Origin: Symsagittifera roscoffensis
Lineage: Eukaryota; Xenacoelomorpha; Acoela; Convolutidae
Length of the DNA: 64,000 bases
Assembly: GCF_963678635.1 (NCBI RefSeq)
Contig: NC_087070.1
Coordinates: 48,589,467-48,653,466 of the forward strand
Reading direction: 5' to 3'
The position numbers were made by a program, and so were the translations under genes. Below, in pieces: positions 54,301-64,000 of the stretch. The notes under the pieces are model-generated. The model was not told the DNA's origin. It saw only the letters and a list, made by a program, of their open reading frames with translations, and searched no databases. Numbering within the stretch: position 1 is the stretch's first letter; every line of letters starts with the position of its first letter.

Positions 54301-55060
54301 AAACCAAAATAATTTTTGCACTTTCGAGAAGAGCAACCCTGTTGTGACCACGCTAAAAAGCAGAAAAACCAATAAAACTATTTCAGAAAGAACATGAACA
54401 TAAATTATTAGCAGGGTCGTGGACAGTGTCGAGGAGCGGAAGTTGGCAAAAAGGATCAAGCTTCAAGGGAGAGGGTGAATTAGAGTTGAGTTTTTAGTTT
54501 TGCTTCGTGTCACGTGAGGTTTACTCCCCGTCGCTTGCATAAGAAAAATTACTTTTTTCTCTCCCCACCTTTTTTCATATGAATTTAAAACAAAAATAGA
54601 TTGGAAACTAGTTCGTAATTATGTCTTCATATATATCAAAAAAATTTTGCCACCAGATCCAAAAATTTCTGACAGTTTGTGTAGAAAATGGAATAATAAC
54701 TGATTTTGTGAGATATCGGGTTCTCAAAAAAGAAATTTCTTGTGATCAAGCGATCCACTATTCAATTTATACTTCTCAGGATGAAGATAGGCAAAACTAG
54801 GACAGCGAAAAACATTTCAAGAAAACTAGATAAGACAAGAGGTGTGGTATGAAGAGGGCTAAACGACTAATTATGGCCTTCGGTAGTAAGGTACCTAACT
54901 TTCAGAGGAAGAAAGACAACTACTGTAGTTTATTTAACACATCAGAAGAAGCTTGAAAAGCTGGCTGCAAGGTAGAATTGACCATTAGGCCTGAAAAGCT
55001 AGAGATCGGTGATAACCATCGATTACATAAAGTTATTTTCTTGGACTCAGCAATTTTTTT
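54300..55060. other. AT-rich spacer, possible PLE-B upstream remnant
   Basis: No intact gene. From about 54,850 the plus strand shows LIMAFGSKVPNF-like and KVELTIRPEKL-like sequence leading into PLE-B, so its right third is probably decayed PLE coding sequence. The left part shows nothing recognisable. Confidence 0.35.
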
Positions 55061-55062
55061 AA

Positions 55063-56620
55063 TTGCGACAAAATCATCCAGTCAGTGATAAACTAAATGA
55101 GACACACTTTCTGGCTGATATCCACATCTTCCTCTCAGAGCTCAAACATCCTAATGTCCCAGGTAAAGCTCGTCGTGAGATTGATGCCGCGCAAAAAGCC
55201 TACAGTAAACGAGTAAACAGACACCATCGTAAGTGCATAAAAAGGCGAGAAAGTATCTTCATCTCCGGGCTAGTGGCAGTGCCTTTTGACAGGGGATTCG
55301 TTTTCTTTGTAAAGAAGAAAACAACTTCTGAGTCAAAACTCAGTGAAAAAAAGCAATTACTGACTCAATATTTTTGAAGATTGAAAAAAAAGATATCATT
55401 AAAAAACTACTGGCCATGAAATACGTAAATAAGCAGTCTCCCAATAGGTTAGGGTCAAAAGGTGGACAACTCGCCAAAGTTTACGTCCTGGTCAAAATAT
55501 ACAAAATGCAAAATGAAGACACCACCGAGACCAGACCTCTCACTCCCTGGTGCTTTTTATCCTAACTTGGACAGAACGCTAGCAATATTTTTTGAGGGTC
55601 TCGAGGGATTCAACGTCGAAACAAACTCATCGGATGGCAGGAGCATTTCAGAAAGTACTGATTGTGAGCCTGATGGGAAAATAATTTCTGTCGATGTTAA
55701 AAGTTTATATACGAATGTCCCACTCAAGGAAGCAATTGATTTAGATGTTAAAAAAGAACACGAAAACAAACCGGCAATGGTAAGAAAGATCATGAAAAAA
55801 ATACTTAATGTGGCAGGCAGCCAGGTGCGTTTTGAGTGAAATGAATTTTGGTTTAACCGAAAAGTTGGATTAGCCATCGGCGCCTCTCTGGTCGCATTTT
55901 AAGCAAATTTTTAATTCAAGGAGTACAAACATGCATTGAAATTGGCAGCTGATTACACCAACAAATAATTGTAGAGAAACGTGCCCTCAAGGCAACAAAA
56001 CTTACCTACAGTTCAAAAAAGGACAGAGTGTGACGGCTGCCTGAACTGGAATCACAATACACATGGAAATATTACAGACACTGATTACAAAATCATTGTA
56101 GAAACGGTCTGGTATTGTAAAAGATGCATTTAGAGGACGGGAATTGAAGCTGAACCGCAAAGGTGAAATTATTCTTCCGCAAAGTGGATGATATAGTGAA
56201 GATGTTAAGAAGCGACCCTTAAAAAGTGCTAAAATCAGCCAAAGGAATTCACCCTTACTTACAGTTCAATAATGAAACAAGCATAGCAAAATGTTGCGTT
56301 TTTTGATATAGAATGAGCATCGATAAGAACAGGAGAGTGAGCTGGGGATGGTATCAAAAACTAGAAGATACAGGTAGCATCCTAAACTGTGGGAGTTGTG
56401 CTTCTTCAGGACAAAAAGCATGTAATTGAAGGAACTGTTTCAAAAAAATGCGGAATTTTTCGATAAACAATTTCTAAATTGGCGTTTTTACAGAAATTAC
56501 TCAGAAACGAGGGCTGAGAATTGGAATAGGCAGCAAGAATGGTTTTTAATGAGGGAATCAGTTCATTTTAGTTTTGATCATTACTTGATGAACCCTCCTC
56601 TTTTGATCAGTTCATTGTGA
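55063..56620 (+). mobile_element. Penelope-like element B with PHD finger inserted in the RT core
   Basis: In order: 55063-55377 helical region with a Lys/Arg-rich HHRKCIKRRE stretch; KDIIKKLLAMKY...GGQLAKVYVLVKIYK (PLE fingers); DLSLPGAFYPNLDRTLAIFF; ISVDVKSLYTNVPLKEAIDL (first catalytic Asp); VGLAIGASLVAF (GxxLSP block). Next comes a Cys/His module at about 55,985-56,130: a CPxx start in another frame, then ECDGCLNWNHNTHGNITD and VWYCKRC. This has PHD C4HC3 spacing, with a His where the Cys after NxH would be. Then KVDDIVKMLRSDP (the YVDD block) at about 56,180 and GSILNCGSCA near 56,375. No GIY-YIG end is visible before the tandem array starts at 56,560. Stops and frameshifts throughout. 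Confidence 0.8.
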
Positions 56621-59600
56621 ATTCCTTTCCTTTAGTTCATTTCATATTAAATCCATTTCCTTTCCAATAACTGTCTAGCTGATAGTTTTGAAAGCGCTGG
56701 TCGTTTTTCAGCCGACTCTTTCTCGTGGCAGAAGGCTCTAGTCTGTTGAAGCTCTAATTGTAAATAAATTTTTGCCTACTTTTTTGTTGGCTTTCTTCGT
56801 CACAATTTTATTGATATTTATCATTTTGCCTACTCTTGAATTTGAATAATTTTTTTGTCGTTTTTGAGCCATAGCAGTTACTCCAATTTAGAGTATACCA
56901 ATCATTGTTTTTCGTCTTCTACAGTAATCACGGGACGATAGGTCCAACTTCCGCAGTCTTTCTCTTTAGTAAAGTACGCTAAAGCCAGTAATAATTTGAG
57001 AAACTTTTTGTGGAAAACATTCAAATAATCTCTTTCTTAAGTTGCGGATAATAAATTTGAAACAAAAACAAGTCGAGGCCCCAAAAGTTGCCTGTGTACG
57101 TTCAAAAATAGGTGTAGTCAAATTGTTGATTGTTCTTGAAAATTGCAATGAATGATTTTGCTTTTTTTGATAAAAGATATTTGCTTCGAACAATCACTTA
57201 CTATCACTGATAACTTCCTGATCCTTTTATTCTTTCCGCTTTTTTTTCCTCTGTGAATTTCCGTAGAAACAGTAGTTTTTACGTTTTAGATTTTCATTCT
57301 TAACAATTGCGATTAAAACCTGTACTCATTTTTCATAGTAGTTCTTGCCTAATTGCCAAACGGTTCAATTTTCAATTTTTTTTGTTTTCATAGTCTTTCT
57401 TGCATAATTGCCGAAGGGTTCAACTTTCAAACCAAGTTTAATAGTGGTGTATGTTACTCATTTAGTCAGGTTAGTTCTTTCCGCAGGTTTCCCGATAACT
57501 CTTTTATGTTTTTTGCGTCTTCATTTTAGGATTGGTTCTTTTATTGTCGCATTCCAACGTAATCTTTTTCAGCAAATTTCAGCCAAATTTTCATCTTAAA
57601 ATCGATACGATTGATTGGTAATTCTGTTTCCATGAGAGTATGACCATTTTGAATAAGAGGTGGCTTGGGGTCAGCCACCAGGTAGCTTAGACTGATATCG
57701 GACGATATCAAGAAGTGACGATTCCTCTCTTGCTATGATGCGAGTTGGCTCGCTCATATGTGGATTAGGAACAAATCTCGATGAGTTGTACTCCGTCGAG
57801 CTATTCGAGGGTATGTTTGAATCCTCCATTATACCAACAAATTTCTTTTCATCTTTTTCTCACAGATATTGTTGATTGATGGATACTAAGAATACTGGTT
57901 CAATTCCGCTGCATTGAGTTTGAGCTCAATTATAAATTTTCTGTGCGAATGATTTTTCCACCGATAGCAATGTCGCCTACCAGCATCTCTTGAAGATCAG
58001 TTTGTTGTTTTCTGATCGAAATGTCTAACTTTTCATTTATGATCAATATTTTTTGTCGTCTGTGTCATTTGATTTAAAATTAATTGCCTCAATAAGGCAG
58101 TTCTTTTTTCGTAGCAAACTGAGTTGAAATTAAATAGACCTTTTGCCGTGTTTGAGTCATATAGGTCATAAAAATTTTCAATTTTCTCAATCCAGCTTCG
58201 TCAGTTTTGCTCCATAGTACAATTCTAAAAAAAACAATTTTCACAATACAAAAAAAATTAGTCAAATCGACTATTGGAAAAAAGCGAAAAAATTTGATCA
58301 ACGGTTTCAGAATTGAAAATTTTATCCAAAATATGCCTCTTCTATAATGATGCCTTCTCTTTGGATCAGCAAGAGGAGGCCTCCCGCGATGATGCCTCCT
58401 CTTTTGATCAGCTCATTGTGTATTGTTTTTCTTTAGCTCGTCTCATATCAAGTCCATTTGTCTTCCGAAAACTATCCAATTGTTTTTGATAGCGCTGATC
58501 ATTTTCCGGAGCAGGTTGTTTTTTCGTAGCAGCTTGTTACACTCTGTTTTAGTTCTGATTGTGAAACGTTTTTTTCTAATTTTGTTTTTGGCTTTCTTCA
58601 TCGCAATTTTCTCGACAAATATCTGTATGCCTGTTGTTTAAATTAAATAGACATTTTTTCCTATTTGAGTCATAAGGTTCATATTCAATTTAGAATTTTT
58701 CAATCATTGTTCCTCGTCTTCTATAGTGTTTGAAGGACTATAGATCTAGCTTCGGCTGTTTTTCTCCATAGTGCAACCCTCTGATCCAGTAATCAATCGA
58801 GTAGATTTTCGTTGAAAGTTTTCAAATTGAATCATCCGTTTCTTACGTCGTGGATACCAAGCTTGCAACAAAAACAAGGTGAAACCACAAGATTCTTTTG
58901 TGTAGGTTCAAAATTACAGGTGTAGTCAAATTGTTGAGTGTTTTTGAAAATTACAAGGATGGAAATTGCATTTTTCCTGTTGGTGAAATTATGTGCTTCG
59001 AAAATTTTTTTTACATTTAATGATAACTCCCAGAACCTTTGCTTCTTTAAATTTTTTTCAGTGCTTTGCCGTATAAGCACTAACTTTAACATTTCACAAT
59101 GTACAATTGCAATTGAAACCTTTATACATTTATGGTCATTGAAAACTCTAAGAGTCTTTTTTAACCAATTATCTTTTTTAGAAGTTTTTAAAATAATTTA
59201 ATGTCCATTTTATATTTTGCGTTTTTGAAAACTGGATAGATCACATCAACTTTTTTTCGCTATTCAGAGTTGCAGTGAAGTAATCCAGCACTTTCAAGAA
59301 TTGAAGTTTTGTTTTTTTTTCTGGTAAAACTCTATTTTGTAAATTTACAAAGTTTTCATTTCTGTTCGGGTGTACCATAAACTCGACCTGATGATTCTTT
59401 AAGAATGTTTAAAACTACTGTTGTAATGGTTTTTGGTCTAAAGTTCTCCACCAACAGTTTCTTTTCTTTGTTAAAATTAGAAACTTTTTGCGCCAATTCC
59501 CAGCTCAGTGAGTACCTTGCTATCTTTCCTGGATTTATGCAAAAACTTTGTCATTGCATGGACTTATTGTAGTTCCAACTGAAATGAAAAATTCATCCTT

Positions 59601-62600
59601 TCCTGGTAACTTTCAAAGTTAATCACGTTCAACTGATTTTTGACTGTTTTTTACATGATTTTAATTTTGTTACTAATGTAAAGTTTCCACTAAGCAGGCA
59701 TTTGTCAAAACCAATGAAATCAAATTGATAACAGCTCAATTTTTTCTTTCGCATTTCTGGTTAATGTTTAATTTGCACTAAATAATGGTGGTAATGCTTT
59801 TTCTAGCATAGAATTTTTTCGGTGTCACTTTCATTTTTTTAAACATTTTTCTCTCTACCAATAATTTTTTCTAGTGGCTGTTTATATTGCCTTTCGTTTT
59901 TTTTTGTTTTTTACAATGATCAATGATTGTAGAAGTACAGAAATTGTTCCAAGCCTTTTTTCTTAGTTTTCTTTTTATTTTACTATTCCCGAACAGTTCA
60001 GTTTTCATGTTTCGGTGTCTAAGTTCAACAGTGGTATGTGTTTCTCATTAAGTCGGTTTATTTCTTGTCGCAGGTTTTCTGATACTTTTTTTAGATTGTT
60101 TGTATATTGAATTTCAACTTGTTTCTTTTCTTTTTGCAATACATTGTAATCTTTTTTTGCGAAGTAGTGCCAAGTTTTTATCCTAAAATCGATAGGACTG
60201 GTACAATAACTGGTACAATAACATGAAGTGATGATTTATCTCCTGCTGTGATTCGAGCTGGCTCGCTGACATTTTGGATTTGGAATAAACCTCGAACTGC
60301 TTCCAGAATTTTGAACTTTATTTGCACTAGTTTTGTCAAAACTGTTCAAGGGTAAGTTTTTCTCCGCAGTTTTTGTTTCATTCTGTTGAGTTTGGGCTCC
60401 GGCAGAAAAATGCTAGTCAAATGATTTTTCGACCGTTAGCTTTGCCCTTTCGAACAATAGACATACCATCATTTTGTGGAGATCAGTCTCTTGTAGTCTT
60501 ACAGTATAGTCTATCTTTTTGTTATCGTTGAAATTCCTCTTATGTTGTCATTTGGATTCATGTTAATTGACTCAATAATGTAGTTCTTAAACTTGTGTTT
60601 TGTGCCAATATGAGTTTCATAAACTTTTGAGTTTTTAGTTTTAGCCTCATCTATAGCAATCACATCCAGTGGCGAATTTAGATCATCAAAAGTTTCAGCA
60701 ACTTCTCATGATTTTTTGTGTTAGTGTCATTGTTAGTGTACAAGGAATTTGTTGTTACCTCTCTGCTATTTTGACTTAAACAATTTGCAATGCTTGAAAA
60801 GTTTACCGGAAGTTCCCCTCTACCTGGTCATTCTGCTTCCTTTTTTGTTCTTCCTTTTTTGCTTCCTTTTTTGTTCCTTTTTGGTGCTTCCTTTTTTGTT
60901 CAGCTCATTTGTTATTCGTTTTTTTTAGCTCATCTCAAATTGAATCAGTTTGTCTTCCAATAGCTTCCAGGGTGATTTTGAACGCGTTGTTCCTTTTCTA
61001 GTTGACTAATTCTCAAGGAAGGTTGTTCCACTTTGCTGTAGCTCTGATCTTAAAAAGTGTCTTTTTCTGTTCTAGTTTTCTTTGGACATTTTTCTTGACC
61101 TTTTTTCTTTATGTCTGTTGTTTAATTTGAATAGATTTTCTGTCGTTTTCAAGTCATAATGTTATGATTTATTTTTTTAAATATAAATCAATCATAGTTT
61201 CTTGTCATCTAAGTGTTCTTCCACTGTTGCTCCCCTCAATCCACTAATAGTTCGGGTAGCTGTCTGATTAACGCTTCCAAGAAATTCAACTGTTTCTTGA
61301 GTCGCGGATACCAAGCTTCAAATTAAAACGAAGATGAGGCCAAAACAGTTCCTTGTTTAGATTCAAGATTACAGTTGAAAGTCAAACTGTTGATTGCTTT
61401 GAAAATCACAATGATTGATTTTGTTTTTTTCACTTTGGTGAAAATATGTGCTTCGAACAAAAATTTACTATCAATTATAATTCCATGATCCTGTGTTTGT
61501 TCTATTTTTTGTTCATTCCGGTAGATGCAGTAACTTTGTTTAAAAAGCTGTCAAGTTTTTGTTTGCAATCAAAATCTGAACGTGTATAAGGTATTGAAAT
61601 ATAAAAAGCTCATTCTTGACTAATTGTCTAATTTTTTAAGATCTTTGTAGGAGAATTTAATGAAAATTGCTTATTTAATTTGCCGTATAGCTTCGCGTTG
61701 CAAACAAATAGAAAAGAATTTGGTTTCTTTGAACTTGGTATTGAAATGACGTATCTAAGAAACAACACTCATCCAAGAGCAGAAGCTCTTGAGTTTTTCA
61801 CAACGGATATTTTCCCAATTTTACTTGCTTACACTGATGGAAACTTTAGCTTGCCGTTACAAAAGTAGTCTTCGATCCATTTCATTGATTTCCGTTTATC
61901 ACTTACTGATGTAGAACGTCTGAGAGTCTTTCGTGTGGTACTGGGCCAACAGATGCCTTTTTAAAAGCATCATAATCTTTTTAGCTATTCAGAGTTGCAG
62001 TGAATTCTTCAAGCTGTTTCAAGCATTTTGGGTACTGTTTTTCGCAAGGCTTTCATTTCTGTTCAGAAAGTTCAATAACTTGATGATTTTTTCAGAAAAA
62101 TTAAAACTATTGATGAAAAATTTTATGGTCTTAAGCTAACGTTTTTTCTGTCTCATTTGTTGTTATCGTTTCATGTGTAATAACTAAGGCTGGTCTTGCA
62201 TTTTCCGGCACTGTTTTTGGTCTCACGTAGCACCAGAGTTTTTTCGGTTTCAAATTTGAAACATTTTCTACGATATAGTTTTACGTCTCATAAAAATTAT
62301 TTCTAGTGGCTTCTTATATTGCATTTGTAATTTCTTCAATTTTCATGATTAATGATTAACTGTTATTGTAGAGCTAGAAAAAATGTCCCGAGCTGTTTTT
62401 TTGTTTTGATTGTCTTTTGTACTATTTGCGATCGGTGCAGTTTTCATGTTTTTCTGTCTAAGTTCAAATATAGTATAAGTTTCTCATTTAGTCGGGTCAT
62501 TTTATACCACAGGTTTTCCGATGATTTTTCTATGTTGTTTGTTACTTCTTTTTCATTTTGGTTTTTTTTCTTTACGATGTTGTACCAAGTTGTAACTTAA

Positions 62601-63300
62601 AATCGATACGATTGATTGGTAAATACGTTTCCAGGGAAAGATGACCGCTTTGACTAAGTGATAGTTTAAGGTTAGCCTCCAGATCGCTTACACGGACATC
62701 GATTAGTACGATATCGTAAAATGATATTTTATCTCCTACTGTGATGCGAGTTGGCTCGCTGACAAGTTCGACTAGAAATAAACTTAGTTTTTATTAACAC
62801 TTTCCATCTTATTAACAGATATCGTCGATTGATTGATACAAAAGTTAATCGTTCGATTCTGTTGAGTTTGAGTTCCGGTAGAAATTGATTTTTCGACCAA
62901 TAGCGAGGTCGCAAAGCATCCTTTATGGAGATATTTTGTTGTTGTTTTATCAAATATTCTAACTTTTTTTTATGATCAATATTGTTCGTCGTCTGTTGTC
63001 ATTGAGTTCAAGTTAATTGACTCAATAAGGTAGTTCTTTTTTGTGGCAAACTCAGCTGGAAAAAAGTTTTGAAATTTAAAAAAGCTTCATCTAAAGCATT
63101 ACCATCCGTTTGTTAACTTAGATCAACAAACATCCTATTGACTTCCAAAGGTTTTTTGTGTAAGTGTGTCAATGTAAGTGAGCCGGAAAATTTTTTTGTT
63201 TGTATCTCTGCTTTTTTCTCGACTTCCATAATTTGCAATCAACAAACAAGATACTTAGAATTCCCCTTTTTTGATTGCTCATGTTTTTTGCTCTCGTAAA
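56560..63300. repeat. T-rich tandem array of diverged ~2.4-kb units
   Basis: Unit starts ('tcctcttttgatcagctcat' or similar, then a 'tttagctcatctcatattaa'-like line) are at about 56,565, 58,390, 60,890 and 63,265. Internal landmarks recur in order: 'gcgctgatcattttc', 'gttggctttcttcgtc', 'caatcattgtt', 'cggttcaattttca', 'taaaatcgatacgattgatt', and the 'gatgcgagttggctcgct' core (57,738; 60,251; 62,742). The first unit is about 0.6 kb shorter than the others. I see no conserved ORF. Function unknown. Confidence 0.75.
62690..62770. other. Conserved core of the 2.4-kb unit, with GCGAG-CTCGC hairpin
   Basis: The stretch 'atctcctactgtgatgcgag' followed by 'ttggctcgctgac' is much better preserved between units (57,690-57,770; 60,225-60,275) than the flanks. 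It contains a 5-bp stem around TTGG, and in two units a nearby GATATC/CGATATC inverted pair. Confidence 0.55.
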
Positions 63301-63653
63301 TAGTTTTTGCATTTCCTCTCTGTCTGAAAACTTATACTTCAAAAATATATACTACTGAGTAAGCGTAACGAAAAACCTGAGATGGAGTTCACTCAACAAT
63401 AAATCGGAAAACTCTGTATCGAAATCGGCTCGCTAGAAATGGAATCAAACTCCTTGATGCCATACTTAGAAGTGATTGACAATGGGTGAAAAAAGTGGTG
63501 GTTTTTTTAGATACGACCAAAATAGGCCCGAGGCTTTGTCATGCATTCTGAAACATTTTTAATAAGGAAGGATACGTCAAAGTTTTTTTCCTTTTGCATA
63601 ATTCGTTTCGCATTACCGAAAGATTTTTTTAATTTTCTTAACTAACAGTCAAT

Positions 63654-64000
63654 ATGCTACAGAATATACATAACTTAAAAGTTGAGCTGAGTATACGTAA
63701 CACACATCGTCGAACGTCTCAAAAAGCCAGCGAGTATTTTCTCTGCTGCCTTCGAACAAATGTTGCTTACAAGGACAACTTCTTCATAAAACTCCGGTTG
63801 TTCAAGTCAATTCTACTGTCAATTTTACTCCATGCATATCACTGCTTGGTTTTGTCGAGACAAGACGCTAGAAAATTAGAAGCCTTCCAGAAGAAATCAG
63901 TTGAATAGGTGTGGAAAATTGCGGTATCAGCAAATTTTTAAGACCAGCTCTGTTAACTCAATCTCCTACTACTCCCACTTTGCATGCATTTAAAAGATAT
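63654..64000 (+). mobile_element. Non-LTR retrotransposon fragment, C-terminal RT region, runs to edge
   Basis: RRTSQKASEYFLCCLR, LRLFKSILLSILLHAYHCLV and DARKLEAFQKKSVE match the region after the RT in many LINEs (SxxRxxLFxSxxxxxLLYGxExW...LxxFQxRxL). One stop (TAG at about 63,906) interrupts it and the rest continues towards the window end. Confidence 0.6.

Noticed and set aside
55374..55565. Independent small gene starting at 55,374
   Set aside because: It is the continuation of the PLE-B reverse transcriptase fingers in another frame after a frameshift.
56560..63300. CRISPR-like or coding interpretation of the repeat array
   Set aside because: Units are kilobase-sized, diverged, AT-rich and eukaryotic; no short identical repeats with unique spacers and no conserved frame.

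Overview
The window is eukaryotic and almost certainly from a small invertebrate animal. Its host genes (a B-box/TRIM-like protein, isopentenyl-diphosphate isomerase, an ALDH7A1-type aldehyde dehydrogenase and the polyadenylation factor FIP1) are recognisable metazoan types. FIP1 has short 64-331 bp GT-AG introns, and the intergenic DNA is very AT-rich. I cannot place the phylum from sequence alone. Short introns, T-rich splice acceptors and same-strand gene packing would fit a nematode-like or other compact ecdysozoan genome, but that is an impression and no search was run.

Layout: positions 1-16,450 hold all four host genes, all on the minus strand: TRIM-like (runs off the left edge, frameshifted), IDI, ALDH7A1 (intronless) and FIP1. 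FIP1 appears to have a 6.5-kb last intron packed with degenerate interspersed repeats and a ~165-bp satellite. Positions 16,600-56,600 are nested mobile DNA. The centrepiece is a 24.7-kb Ty3/gypsy-class LTR retrotransposon (17,996-42,678, minus strand) inserted near the end of ORF2 of a CR1-like LINE; the rest of that LINE lies at 42,679-47,020. Right of the LINE are two further solo LTRs of the same family in opposite orientation, two Penelope-like elements (PLEs), and a decayed retroelement with a nuclease-like C-terminus. Positions 56,560-63,300 are a non-coding, T-rich tandem array of about 2.4-kb units. The right edge holds a fragment of another non-LTR reverse transcriptase.

The most unusual object is the giant LTR element. 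Besides gag, protease, RT/RNase H and integrase it carries about 9.7 kb of extra coding sequence downstream of integrase. That region holds a degenerate macrodomain-like ORF resembling the TARG1/Poa1p type, an SGNH (GDSL) hydrolase with all catalytic blocks visible, a second SGNH-like domain with an altered nucleophile block, and a 1,627-codon frame of unknown function broken only by two TGA codons. The two LTRs differ at roughly a dozen positions over about 927 bp, so the insertion is fairly young. This copy is nevertheless dead: it has frameshifts, nonsense codons, an RT deletion and a fold-back duplication in integrase. A second point of interest is that both PLE copies carry a PHD-finger-like zinc module inserted between reverse-transcriptase core motifs.
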